A DNA stretch of 64,000 bases. Source: Cyanobium gracile PCC 6307. Its GTDB lineage: Bacteria > Cyanobacteriota > Cyanobacteriia > PCC-6307 > Cyanobiaceae. Below, in pieces: positions 26,734 through 36,305 of this stretch; within the stretch, counting starts at the first letter, position 1; each line of letters starts with the position of its first letter. A program made the translations under genes and the position numbers. The stretch is from assembly GCF_000316515.1 (NCBI RefSeq), contig NC_019675.1, forward strand, positions 2,009,964 through 2,073,963, written 5' to 3'. Below the pieces are notes generated by a model. The model worked only from the letters and a program-made list of their open reading frames with translations. It ran no database searches and was not told the origin of the DNA.

Positions 26734-27627
26734 ATGCAGGAGCGGAGCAGGGTGAACCAGGCCAGTGCATGGCTGCTCTCGGCGGCTTCCCTGGCGTCCC
26801 ACCCACCGGCCAGCCGTGGCATCCCCAGGATCATCCACCAGACGTTCGGCACGAGAACCGGGATGCCGGCAGTGCTGCAGGAGAACTGCCGGGCGATCGC
26901 TGCCATGAATCCGGACTTCGCCTATCGCTTCTATGACGATCGCGATCATGTGAGTTTCATCGGCGAGACGTTCGGCCCGGAGATTCTTGCCAGATATCTG
27001 CTGATCGAACCTGCCTATGGTGCCGCCAGGGCTGATCTGTTTCGCTATCTGTGCCTCTACCATTTCGGCGGGGTTTACCTGGACATCAAGGTCGGAGTCA
27101 ACCGACCATTTTCACAGGTGCTGCGCCCAGATGATGCCTTTCTGCTGAGCCAGTGGGATCATTCACCCGGCAGTCGCCATGCCGGCTGGGGGACCCACCG
27201 GAAGCTGGACGGCATCGCTGGCGGTGAATTTCAGCAGTGGTACATCATCGCCTCACCTGGACATCCCTATCTTGCGGCTGTCATTGCCGACGTTATCAGG
27301 AACATCGATCGCTTCAATCCCTTCACATTCGGGAATGCGTGGGAAGCTGTGATCTGCACCACGGGCCCGATCGTCTATACGCAAAGCATCCACCGGATCC
27401 TGGAGGCCCATCCGCACAGGTGCCTCACCAGCAGCGAAGAGATCGGCCTCCAATACAGCATCTTCGATACCGGTGCCGACCCGAACGCCCACCGACGGCT
27501 CTACCGGGACTACCGCAAGGCAGAAATCCCGTTGATCCGCCAGCCCTTTCCCCTCTCCCTGCTCTGGCCCCTGCTCAACCTGGCCCGAAAGGTGGCGCGC
27601 CGCCTGCGGGGGCTGCTGCGGCGCTGA
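26734..27627 (+). CDS. GT32-type glycosyltransferase (OCH1-like)
   Basis: This 297-residue protein is of the sugar-binding-region-containing-DXD type. The motif order is IPRIIHQTFGT, NPDFAYRFYDDRDH, YGAARADLFRYLCLYHFGGVYLDIKVG (the DXD-bearing region, with DIK in place of DxD) and LLSQWDHSPGS. It then has a central region with WYIIASPGHPYLAAVI and a tail containing TGPIVYTQSIH. The family uses nucleotide-sugar donors for polysaccharide or glycoprotein work. The start is ATG 26734, with GTG 26752 possible. It lies 19 bases after the Nif11 gene and is convergent with the carotenoid oxygenase gene. Confidence 0.83.
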   Translation: MQERSRVNQASAWLLSAASLASHPPASRGIPRIIHQTFGTRTGMPAVLQENCRAIAAMNPDFAYRFYDDRDHVSFIGETFGPEILARYLLIEPAYGAARADLFRYLCLYHFGGVYLDIKVGVNRPFSQVLRPDDAFLLSQWDHSPGSRHAGWGTHRKLDGIAGGEFQQWYIIASPGHPYLAAVIADVIRNIDRFNPFTFGNAWEAVICTTGPIVYTQSIHRILEAHPHRCLTSSEEIGLQYSIFDTGADPNAHRRLYRDYRKAEIPLIRQPFPLSLLWPLLNLARKVARRLRGLLRR

Positions 27628-27657
27628 GCCCCCGGGCGAGCGCCGGAACCTGCGACC

Positions 27658-29139
27658 TCAGGCCGCCACCCAGCTGCCATGCAGGCCATGGGGGATGGCC
27701 AGGGGGAGCTCCAGCACGGCCACCTCGTCCATCGAGGCGGCATCAAGCACGACCAGATCGCTGGCGCTGCGGGCGCCGTTCCAGACCAGGCCGAGCACCC
27801 AGCCGTCGTCCTCTGCCGTGGCGCCGGGACGGGGCACCATGATCGGCTCACTGACGAAGCCGCGGGGCGCCGCACTCCAGACCCGGGACTCACCGCTGGC
27901 GAGATCGAGCTTCATCAGGGCCTGCAGGGGGTCGTTGCCGCGCTCCCGCTCGGCCACCGCCATCCAGCCGTAACGGCTCTCGAGTCCCACCCGGGCCGGA
28001 GCCACCATGGCGAATTCACAGGTGCGCTCGCTCAGCCGCGAGGCCGTGACCGTGCCGCTGGCCAGATCGAGACGGCAGCGCTCCAGCAGCCCCTCGGGGA
28101 TGCGGTCGAAATCGACCTCCTTGTAGTCCTGGTCGGGGCCGATGGAGGGGAAGTCGGCATAGAAGATGCTGTCGACCACCACCGCATCGCCGTCCTCCCA
28201 GGCGTTGAGGTGGTGAAACACGAAGCCTTCCGGGGCCTCCAGCACCCGCGGCTCCTGGCCGGCGAAGGCGCCGTCCTGGCGGGGAATCAGCCAGAACTGG
28301 CCCCGGGCGCCGGCCCGGGACTTCAGGCACTGGGCGGCCCCTTTGCGGCCGAGCACGTAGGGGAGGGGGTTGAAATCGATGGCGTTCTGCAGGAACACCG
28401 CCCAGTTGGGGGTGATGGCGAAATCGTGCAGAAAGGCGAAGCCGCCGAAGCTGTGGCTGGAGTCGGCCAGCAGGGTGCCGGCCCCGGGGCCGTCGGCGGC
28501 GAACTCCATCAGGCGCACCGTGCTGCGGGGGCCGGCCTTCACCCCGAAGGTGACCATCCGGGGAGCGCCGTGGTGGCCGGGATCGAAGCGGGGGTGGGCG
28601 CTGAAGGCCTCGCCGGGCTTGAGCACCCCGTCCAGCAGGGTCAAGCCGCGGGTCTCGAGGCTGACGGGATCGAGGGCATGGGGGGAGCTGGCCTCCCAGA
28701 GGGCGAGCAGCTGGTCGCCGAGTCGCACCACGTGGGTGTTGGCGATGTTCTTGAGGCGAAGATCGAAGGCGTTGGCCAGCGGACCGCCGGGCTTGGGCGT
28801 GCCGAAGACGCCCCGGTAGAGCACCGTGCCGGCCTTCTCTTCGGCCAGCCAGCCCTCGGTGCGCACGAAGCGATTGCTCAGGCGGACGCCACCATCGGAG
28901 AAGCGCAGGGCCGTGACCATCCCGTCCCCATCGAAGGGGTGGTGGACCCAGTGGCCACCACGCTCGAGCCGGCCGGGGCCGTTGCGGTAGAGGGTGCCGC
29001 TCAGCTCGGCCGGGATCGCGCCACGGGCGGCGGCGAGAGGCTCGTCGCTGAGCTCGACGCTGACGTTGCGAAAGGAGCTGGCCCAGTCGGCCCGGTCGTA
29101 GGCAGGCGAGGCCGCAGCAGCGGGGGAGGCAACGGTCAT
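27658..29139 (-). CDS. Carotenoid oxygenase (RPE65/CCD family)
   Basis: The 493-residue non-haem iron enzyme cleaves carotenoids or apocarotenoids. The four iron-ligand histidines fall in RFDPGHHGAPRM, FLHDFAITPNWAVF, VFHHLNAWEDGD and the C-terminal IPHGLHGSWV. The N-terminus contains GTLYRNGPGRLERGG and HHPFDGDGMVTALRF, both typical of the family. The overall length is standard. The substrate is not defined; cyanobacterial members make retinal or other apocarotenals. It is transcribed toward the GT32 gene. A small secreted-protein gene lies upstream on the same strand after a gap of 86 bases. Confidence 0.92.
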   Translation of the reverse strand: MTVASPAAAASPAYDRADWASSFRNVSVELSDEPLAAARGAIPAELSGTLYRNGPGRLERGGHWVHHPFDGDGMVTALRFSDGGVRLSNRFVRTEGWLAEEKAGTVLYRGVFGTPKPGGPLANAFDLRLKNIANTHVVRLGDQLLALWEASSPHALDPVSLETRGLTLLDGVLKPGEAFSAHPRFDPGHHGAPRMVTFGVKAGPRSTVRLMEFAADGPGAGTLLADSSHSFGGFAFLHDFAITPNWAVFLQNAIDFNPLPYVLGRKGAAQCLKSRAGARGQFWLIPRQDGAFAGQEPRVLEAPEGFVFHHLNAWEDGDAVVVDSIFYADFPSIGPDQDYKEVDFDRIPEGLLERCRLDLASGTVTASRLSERTCEFAMVAPARVGLESRYGWMAVAERERGNDPLQALMKLDLASGESRVWSAAPRGFVSEPIMVPRPGATAEDDGWVLGLVWNGARSASDLVVLDAASMDEVAVLELPLAIPHGLHGSWVAA

Positions 29140-29225
29140 CGGATCAGCCCACGAAAAGAACAGCGCAGCGCGCCGTCCCGATTATCACGTAACGGAGTGT
29201 GAAGACGTGGGCGGTCGTGCCGGCC

Positions 29226-29384
29226 TCAGATCTCGCAGGGCAGCTCCACCACCGGGCAGGGGGGCTGGGAGACGGCACAGGGGGCCGCCTCGACCTGGCC
29301 CGGCAGGCAGTCGGCGGCCCGGGCCGGCGCAGCCACGGCAACGGCAGCCGTAAAAGCCGCCACCAGCAGATGGAGAGGACGCAT
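29226..29384 (-). CDS. Small secreted Cys-rich protein
   Basis: The 52-residue ORF has a good signal peptide (MRPLHLLVAAFTAAVAVAAPARA). The mature part is about 29 residues with four cysteines (DCLPGQVEAAPC, PPCPVVELPCEI), suggesting disulfide bonding. I recognise no family. The start is ATG at 29384 and the stop at 29226. It lies alone between the carotenoid oxygenase and hisB genes, transcribed in the same direction as both. Real coding is supported by the signal peptide and regular codon pattern, but the length is short. Confidence 0.5.
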   Translation of the reverse strand: MRPLHLLVAAFTAAVAVAAPARAADCLPGQVEAAPCAVSQPPCPVVELPCEI

Positions 29385-29426
29385 GGAGCGTATGCAGATC
29401 ACTTGATGCTAGTGGCGGCGTACCGC

Positions 29427-30101
29427 TCAGGCACCGGCGTGGCCGGCGCGCTCCAGCACCCCCTTGCTGCTGGGCACGGCCCCACCGCGGCGAGGATCGA
29501 TCTCCACCGCCTGGTCGAGGGCGCGGGCGAAGGCCTTGAATCCCGCCTCAACGATGTGGTGGGAGTTCACCCCCGCCAGCTGGCGAATGTGCAGGGTGAG
29601 GCCGGCGTTGTTGGCCACGGCCACGTAGAACTCCCGCACCAGTTCGGTGTCGTAGGTGCCGATGCGCTGGGCCGGGATGGCCAGGTCGTAGCTGAGGTGG
29701 GGCCTGCCGGAGCAGTCGAGGGCCACCTGCACCAGGGCCTCATCAAGGGGGGCCAGGAAGTGGCCGAAGCGCCGGATACCCCGCCGGTCGGCCAGGGCCT
29801 GGGCCAGGGCCTGGCCCAGGGCGATGCCCACGTCCTCGTTGGTGTGGTGGTCGTCGATGTGGGTGTCGCCCCGGGCGGTGATCTCCAGATCCAGCAGGCC
29901 GTGGCTGGCGATCTGGTGGAGCATGTGGTCGAGGAACGGCACGCCGGTGGCCACCTGGCAGCGGCCGGTGCCGTCGAGATCGAGGGCCACGCGCACGTCT
30001 GTTTCACCGGTGACGCGATGGATCTCGCCGGTACGCGGCTGGCCGGTGCGCAGGGGGCTGGTGGACACGCAGGCGAAGGCAACGGGCCGGACCTGAATCA
30101 T
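29427..30101 (-). CDS. hisB: Imidazoleglycerol-phosphate dehydratase
   Basis: HisB dehydrates IGP in histidine biosynthesis. This is the monofunctional form, 224 residues. Metal-site motifs are clear: [33 protein letters not shown] and [17 protein letters not shown], with the final PSSKGVL tail. ATG 30101 gives a first stretch of about 20 non-conserved residues before [14 protein letters not shown]; a longer open frame upstream is antisense to the carbonic anhydrase gene. Divergent from the carbonic anhydrase gene. Confidence 0.95.
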   Translation of the reverse strand: MIQVRPVAFACVSTSPLRTGQPRTGEIHRVTGETDVRVALDLDGTGRCQVATGVPFLDHMLHQIASHGLLDLEITARGDTHIDDHHTNEDVGIALGQALAQALADRRGIRRFGHFLAPLDEALVQVALDCSGRPHLSYDLAIPAQRIGTYDTELVREFYVAVANNAGLTLHIRQLAGVNSHHIVEAGFKAFARALDQAVEIDPRRGGAVPSSKGVLERAGHAGA

Positions 30102-30194
30102 GCCAAAGCCCCCGCGGCCATGCCCTGAAGGCCGGTCGCGCGCATGGTGTGGAGCGCTACGGCAGCGGGCCAGAAGGGATGGTGTGGTTGCCGT

Positions 30195-30797
30195 ATGCAA
30201 GAACGTCCGGGTGCCGTCCTCGACCAGCTGCGCGCCGGGCACCAGCGCTTTCTCGACGGCCACTCGCTCCACCCCCACAGCGATCGCCTGCGGATGCTGG
30301 AGGTGGAAGCCGGCCAGAGTCCCGTGGCGGCCGTGCTGGGCTGCGCCGATTCCCGGGTGCCGGTGGAGATGCTGTTCGACACGGGATTCGGTGATCTGTT
30401 CGTGGTGCGCAACGCCGGCACCATGAGCACCGTGGCCGCGATCGCTTCTCTGGAATACGCCGTGAGCCACCTGGAGGTGCCGGTGATCGTGGTACTCGGC
30501 CATGCCGCCTGCGGCGCGGTGGCGGCGGCGTTCGACCGGGAGCTCAGCCTGACCCCGAGCCTGGCCCAGGTGGTGGGCCAGCTGCGCATGGAGCTGTTCA
30601 GCCTCGGCGGTGAAGACAACCTGGAGCAAGCCTGCCGCCACCACACCCTCAATGCGGCGCGCAATCTCGTCGATTCCAGCGTCATGCTCACCGACAGGCT
30701 CAGGTCCGGCCGCCTCCAGGTGGAGGCGGCCTACTACAACCTTCACACCACCAGCATCGAGTGGATGGGCGCCCTGATGCCCATGGGGCAGGGGTGA
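30195..30797 (+). CDS. Beta-class carbonic anhydrase
   Basis: The 200-residue zinc enzyme interconverts CO2 and bicarbonate. Zinc ligands and the catalytic dyad are visible: Cys50, Asp52 and Arg54 in [11 protein letters not shown], and His103 and Cys106 in [17 protein letters not shown] is also conserved. No signal peptide is seen, so it is cytosolic. The start is ATG at 30195; the frame is open upstream to 30144, where another start gives an unlikely Cys-rich extension. It is not in a carboxysome operon here, so a role in the carboxysome is not shown. Divergent from hisB. Confidence 0.92.
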   Translation: MQERPGAVLDQLRAGHQRFLDGHSLHPHSDRLRMLEVEAGQSPVAAVLGCADSRVPVEMLFDTGFGDLFVVRNAGTMSTVAAIASLEYAVSHLEVPVIVVLGHAACGAVAAAFDRELSLTPSLAQVVGQLRMELFSLGGEDNLEQACRHHTLNAARNLVDSSVMLTDRLRSGRLQVEAAYYNLHTTSIEWMGALMPMGQG

Positions 30798-30969
30798 GCC
30801 GCCCGCTGGCCCTGCTGGGGCCTCAGGAACAAGGCCGTATCAATAGGAACCCTGCCTTCGCCATCCGCAGGGGCCCAGAGGAGCAGGTGCCTCGATGCCG
30901 GTCTCCAGCCAACGTCTCGCGTCCAGCCCCCTACCCTTCCGGCAGGAATAGCGAGTCCCACCGTCTGGC

Positions 30970-32262
30970 ATGTCGCGGCAGCTGCTCACGGAGACTCGGG
31001 ACATCCTGGCGCTGCCTTCCTTCCCTGTTGCCCTGCAGGGGAGGCCGACGGAAGGACTGTTCTGGGACCCCAGGCAGGACCGGGTCGTCCTCGATGCCCT
31101 CCCGGCCATCAGTACGCCGCCCGGGCACCACGAGGTTCAGGTGGATGCCGGTGCACTGGCATCAGCCAGCCAGAGCCACGCCGACCAGAGCAGGGTCATC
31201 GAACCCACGGCGATTTTCGGGGGCTATCTGCTGCGGCACTTCGGCCATTTCCTGCACGAGAGCCTCAGCAGGCTGTGGTGGCTGGGCCAAGGAAAGTCCC
31301 CCAATTCTCTGGTCGAAGGGGTCCGGAGGCGGCTGCAGGCGGAGGGGGGCGATGTGGTCTTCTTCATGCCCCACTGGCTTGATGACGGCAAGGACCTTCC
31401 CGCCTACATGGCCGAGGTGCTCACGGGCCTGGGACTGCCCATCGAGAGAATCCGGATCCTGGTGGAGCCGGCCCACCTCCGCCACCTCCTGATCCCTGCC
31501 CAGTGCTGGGGGTTCCGTTTCGATCAGCCCGCCTGGAACGAAGAGCTGGGCTGTGACTGTCGTGAGCTGATGCGCAACCTGCTGGGCAGCTACGACAGGA
31601 CGGCGGCGCCCGGGGAGAGCACGTTGCCTTCCCCGGAGAAGCTTTACGTCACCCGCACCGGACTGCCCCTCCAGCTGGGGCGACTGATCGGCGATGTCTT
31701 CCTTGACCGGCTGATGGAGGCCGCAGGCTTTCGGATCTACCACCCCGAACGGCACTCCATCGCCGAACAGATCCGGCAGTACTCCCACGCCAACGAGCTG
31801 GTTTTCATGGACGGCAGCGCCCTTTATCTGCTCTGGTTCTGCCGACTGCGGCCAGGGGTACGCATCAGGGTGATCCTGCGGCGCCGTCAGGGGGCCTGGA
31901 TGTGTGATCAGGTCAAGCTCCTGCTGCCGGCCACCGCCGGCCTCCGCTGGCAGGTCGTCGATGCCCTCAAGGCGGAGAGCCTCACCTCAGAGAACGACTG
32001 GGAGTCACACAATCTGGCGAACATCAGTGCCTTGGCCCACCAGCTGGCCCCGAAGACCCACCTCCCACGCGAGCAGATCCGGCACACGCTGACGATCTGC
32101 ACAGAAGAACTGGTGGCCAACCTCGACGCAGCTCAACTGGCCGGCGTCCTGCAGGCGTTGCTCTATCAGTTGCTCCCACCTTCGGAGCCGCCAATCAGCG
32201 GAACACGCGCACAGCTGAGACGACTGGCTGGCCGGTTGAAACGTCGACTCACATCCCCGTGA
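30970..32262 (+). CDS. Glycosyltransferase family 61 (DUF563), second copy
   Basis: This 430-residue protein has the GT61-like HFGHFLHESLSRLWWLGQG core (around residues 90-107), the EKLYVTRTGLPLQ region and the C-terminal FMDGSALYLLWFCRL region. In the last, the usual G-x-H-G-A is replaced by MDGSAL, so it is a divergent member. It is GC-rich like the core, unlike the copy at 24.4 kb, and clearly different in sequence. The start is ATG at 30970. It overlaps the convergent fabI by 14 bases. Confidence 0.75.
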   Translation: MSRQLLTETRDILALPSFPVALQGRPTEGLFWDPRQDRVVLDALPAISTPPGHHEVQVDAGALASASQSHADQSRVIEPTAIFGGYLLRHFGHFLHESLSRLWWLGQGKSPNSLVEGVRRRLQAEGGDVVFFMPHWLDDGKDLPAYMAEVLTGLGLPIERIRILVEPAHLRHLLIPAQCWGFRFDQPAWNEELGCDCRELMRNLLGSYDRTAAPGESTLPSPEKLYVTRTGLPLQLGRLIGDVFLDRLMEAAGFRIYHPERHSIAEQIRQYSHANELVFMDGSALYLLWFCRLRPGVRIRVILRRRQGAWMCDQVKLLLPATAGLRWQVVDALKAESLTSENDWESHNLANISALAHQLAPKTHLPREQIRHTLTICTEELVANLDAAQLAGVLQALLYQLLPPSEPPISGTRAQLRRLAGRLKRRLTSP

Positions 32263-33031
32263 TGCAATACCCCGCATCCACGTAGATCACCTGACCGGTG
32301 ATGCCGCTGGCCAGGGGACTGGCCAGGAAAGCCGCCGTGCTGCCCACCTCGTCCTGGGTGACGGTGCGGCGCAGGGGGGCCTTTTCCTCCACGTTGTGGA
32401 TCATGTCGAGGATGCCGCCGATCGCCGAGCTGGCCAGGGTGCGGATCGGGCCGGCGCTGATGGCGTTCACCCGCACCTGCTGCTCGGGGCCCAGCTCCGC
32501 CGCCAGGTAGCGCACCGAAGCCTCCAGGGCCGCCTTGGCCACGCCCATCACGTTGTAGTTGGGGATCGCCCGCTCGGCGCCCAGGTAGCTGAGGGTGATC
32601 ACGCTGGCCCCCGGGCTGAACAGGGGCTTGGCGTGGCGGCACAGCGGCGCCAGGGAGTAGGCGCTCACCTCCAGCGCCCGGGCGAACCCCTCCGGAGTGA
32701 TGGCGCTGAAGTCGCCCACCAGCTCCTCCTTGCCGGCGAAGGCCAGGCAGTGGATCAGCACATCCAGCGTCCCCCACTGCTCGGCGATGCGCTGGAACAG
32801 GGCCTCGATCTGGGCCGGGTTCTGCACATCCAGGGGCTCGAACAAGGTGGGGTTCAGGGGGGCGGTGAGTTCGCGCACCTTGCCCTCGAAGCGACCCCGG
32901 TCGTCCGGCAGGTAGGTGATGCCCAGTTCGCAGCCCGCCGCGGCCAGCTGCTGGGCGATGCCCCACGCGATCGAGCGGTTGTTGGCGATGCCGGTGACGA
33001 GAGCCTTCTTGCCGCGCAGATCAAGGAGCAT
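32249..33031 (-). CDS. fabI: Enoyl-[acyl-carrier-protein] reductase (NADH)
   Basis: FabI performs the last reduction in each round of type II fatty acid elongation. The 260-residue protein is a short-chain reductase with the FabI variants: VTGIANNRSIAWGIA (NADH site), the SYLGAERAIPNYNVMGVAKAALEASVRYLA region with the catalytic Tyr and Lys (Y-x6-K), and SAGPIRTLA. The ATG at 33031 is only 28 bases from the divergent PPTase start at 33060, so the promoters must sit inside the neighbouring coding regions or be very compact. Confidence 0.96.
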   Translation of the reverse strand: MLLDLRGKKALVTGIANNRSIAWGIAQQLAAAGCELGITYLPDDRGRFEGKVRELTAPLNPTLFEPLDVQNPAQIEALFQRIAEQWGTLDVLIHCLAFAGKEELVGDFSAITPEGFARALEVSAYSLAPLCRHAKPLFSPGASVITLSYLGAERAIPNYNVMGVAKAALEASVRYLAAELGPEQQVRVNAISAGPIRTLASSAIGGILDMIHNVEEKAPLRRTVTQDEVGSTAAFLASPLASGITGQVIYVDAGYCITGM

Positions 33032-33059
33032 GGGAAACGAAGCGCCGGAGGGCGAAGAG

Positions 33060-33776
33060 ATGCAGTCCGGCGATTCTCCCCCACCCGCGGGGGGCACTTG
33101 CGTGCACCGGCCCCGGCGCTGGCCAGAGCGGACGGGCTCGGCCCTGGCCCCACCCCTCTGGCCCCCCGCCGGGCCCGAGGGGCCTCCCCTGCTGGTGCTG
33201 ATCGATCGCCGCGATCCGGACGTCCGGGCGCTGCTCACCCCTCTGGGGGATCTGCTGGATCCAGATGAACGGCAACGGCTGGGCCGGCTCCGGGGCGAGG
33301 GGGATGGCGAGCGCTTCCTGCTCGGTCGCGGCGCCCTGCGGCTGTTCCTGGGGAGCTGGCTGGGGTGCGACCCCGCCGGACTCGTGCTGGGGGCGGGTCC
33401 CCATGGCAAGCCGGAGCTGCTCACCCCGCCGCCAGCCGCCCCATGCTTCAACGTCTCCCATTCGGGTGACCTGATCCTGCTCGGCTTTCACCCCCGGCGA
33501 CCGGTGGGGGTGGATGTGGAGCAGCCGCGACCGGTGCCGGAGTGGCAGGGCATCGCCCGCCGCTGCCTGCCGCCGGGGGAGCGGGAGGCGATCGGCCGCC
33601 TGCCGGAGCAGCGGCGCGAGCAGGCCTTCCTGGCCGCCTGGTGCCGGCTGGAGGCCCACCTCAAGGCCAGGGGCCAGGGTCTGTTCGGACCGCCTCCCGC
33701 CCCGGGGGAACCGGAGCCGGTGGTCTGGCCCCTCGTGCTGCCGGAGGGGTACGTGGGCGCCGCGGCCCTGGCCTGA
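33060..33776 (+). CDS. 4'-phosphopantetheinyl transferase superfamily protein
   Basis: This 238-residue Sfp/HetI-type enzyme converts apo acyl carrier proteins or carrier domains to holo form. Family motifs are FNVSHSGDLILLGF, VGVDVEQPRPVPEW (metal-binding D-V-E) and the W-x-x-L-E-A-H-L-K signature in FLAAWCRLEAHLKARGQGL. ATG 33060 is chosen because of a purine-rich stretch just upstream (gcgaagag). An in-frame ATG at 33030 would overlap the fabI start. The N-terminal 25 residues are Pro/Arg-rich. The adjacent fabI makes a link with fatty acid synthesis plausible. Confidence 0.86.
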   Translation: MQSGDSPPPAGGTCVHRPRRWPERTGSALAPPLWPPAGPEGPPLLVLIDRRDPDVRALLTPLGDLLDPDERQRLGRLRGEGDGERFLLGRGALRLFLGSWLGCDPAGLVLGAGPHGKPELLTPPPAAPCFNVSHSGDLILLGFHPRRPVGVDVEQPRPVPEWQGIARRCLPPGEREAIGRLPEQRREQAFLAAWCRLEAHLKARGQGLFGPPPAPGEPEPVVWPLVLPEGYVGAAALA

Positions 33777-33795
33777 GCCCCTCGGGCGACGGCCG

Positions 33796-34362
33796 TCACC
33801 AGCCCCCGTGGCCCGTCTCCTCGGGCTCCTCGAGGTCGTCGGGGGTGAGGGGCAGCCCCAGCAGCTGCTTTTCGGCCCGCCGGATCGCCCGCGGGTCGCT
33901 GAGCAGATCGGGTTCCTCCAGCAGGGGCAGGACCGGCGGCCGGTGTTCGGCCGCCGTCCGCGGCGGCGGCTCCCACTGGAAGGTGCTGCCGTGGGCCCGC
34001 TGGCGGCAGAGCGCCTCCATCTGGCGCCGCAGGGCCAGTCGCACCGTCCCCCGCTCCAGGGCCTGGAAGAACTCCTCCCGGGGGGCCAGCCCGAAACTGG
34101 TGGGCTGGGGGCCGTTGCCGCCCCGCAGCCGGGCGGCGTCGGGGAGCCAGCGGGGCCGGCAGACCCCGGGGCGAGCAGTGTCCGTCTCGATCCAGATGTG
34201 CAGGCCTTCGCCGCCGGGCCGGCTCACCACGGCGAGCCCGTCGTTGGGCTGATGTCTCGGCAGGGGGTACACCCGGCCGCTGGGGCGTTGATCGGCGGGC
34301 ACACAGCCGGCGAGCAGGGCCGCCAGAAGCGGCAGGGCCAGCAGACGGCACGGTGGCGGCAC
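33796..34362 (-). CDS. Putative lipoprotein
   Basis: The 188-residue protein starts at GTG 34362 with a clear lipoprotein signal (CRLLALPLLAALLAGC, lipobox LLAGC at about residue 20). The mature part has LHIWIETDT and an ALERGTVRLALRRQMEALC helical stretch. It ends in LLGLPLTPDDLEEPEE. I recognise no family; conserved cyanobacterial lipoproteins of this size exist. It is convergent with the PPTase gene and divergent from the thioredoxin-like gene. The exact start is uncertain, since the frame is open further upstream. Confidence 0.62.
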   Translation of the reverse strand: MPPPCRLLALPLLAALLAGCVPADQRPSGRVYPLPRHQPNDGLAVVSRPGGEGLHIWIETDTARPGVCRPRWLPDAARLRGGNGPQPTSFGLAPREEFFQALERGTVRLALRRQMEALCRQRAHGSTFQWEPPPRTAAEHRPPVLPLLEEPDLLSDPRAIRRAEKQLLGLPLTPDDLEEPEETGHGGW

Positions 34363-34441
34363 GGCGGGAACGGCTCGGTGGCGGCGATGATCCTTGCCCG
34401 CTCTCCCCCATCCGCTCTGCAGCAAGGGCGGCAGCACAGCC

Positions 34442-35026
34442 ATGGTCCTGACGAGCTCCACCATGCTGCCCCTAGGCACCCCCCTGCCGCTGGACGCCAT
34501 GGAGGCCGGGCTGCTGCCGGTCACGGGCAGCCCGCTCGAGGCCGCCGCCCTGGCCGGGAGCCCGGTGCTGGTGCTGTTCCTCTGCCCCCACTGCCCGTTC
34601 GTGAAGCATGTGGAGCCAGAACTCACCCGGCTGCAGGGCGACCTGGAGGGGCGGGCGAGCCTGATCGGCCTCTGCAGCAACAGCACCGCCAGCCATCCCC
34701 AGGACGGGCCGGCGGGGATGGCGGCCCAGGCCGCGGCCTGCGGCTGGACCTTCCCCTACCTGCAGGACCCCGACCAGAGCGTGGCCCTCGCCTTCCGGGC
34801 CGCCTGCACCCCGGACGTCTTTCTCTTCGATGGGGCCCACCGGCTCGCCTACCGGGGCCAGCTGGATGGCAGCCGGCCCGGCGGCGAGCCCTGCGACGGC
34901 CGGGATCTGCGGGCGGCCCTGACCGCCCTGCTGGAGGGGCGGCCGGTGCCGGAACCGCAGCGGCCGGCGATCGGCTGCAGCATCAAATGGCGGGCCGGCG
35001 CCGAGCCCCCCTGGTTCAGCGGCTGA
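34442..35026 (+). CDS. Thioredoxin-like fold protein (AhpC/TSA-like)
   Basis: The 194-residue protein has the PRX-like/thioredoxin pattern LVLFLCPHCPFVKHVEPEL with a CxxC motif (CPHC) at about residues 43-46. It continues with ASLIGLCSNS, then PYLQDPDQSVALAF, ACTPDVFLFDGAHRLAYRGQ and the tail AIGCSIKW. This matches the DUF-type thioredoxin family near redox proteins in cyanobacteria. The catalytic function is not known; the CPHC motif suggests thiol chemistry. The start is ATG at 34442. It sits upstream of the DegT aminotransferase gene (53 bases). Confidence 0.8.
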   Translation: MVLTSSTMLPLGTPLPLDAMEAGLLPVTGSPLEAAALAGSPVLVLFLCPHCPFVKHVEPELTRLQGDLEGRASLIGLCSNSTASHPQDGPAGMAAQAAACGWTFPYLQDPDQSVALAFRAACTPDVFLFDGAHRLAYRGQLDGSRPGGEPCDGRDLRAALTALLEGRPVPEPQRPAIGCSIKWRAGAEPPWFSG

Positions 35027-35079
35027 CTCTTCCCGGGGCCGGCGGCGGCGGTCGGATCCGCAGGCTTAATGTTGCCGCC

Positions 35080-36282
<1,203 letters not shown>

Positions 36283-36305
36283 GGACAGGCCCTGCCCCGG
36301 GCCGC

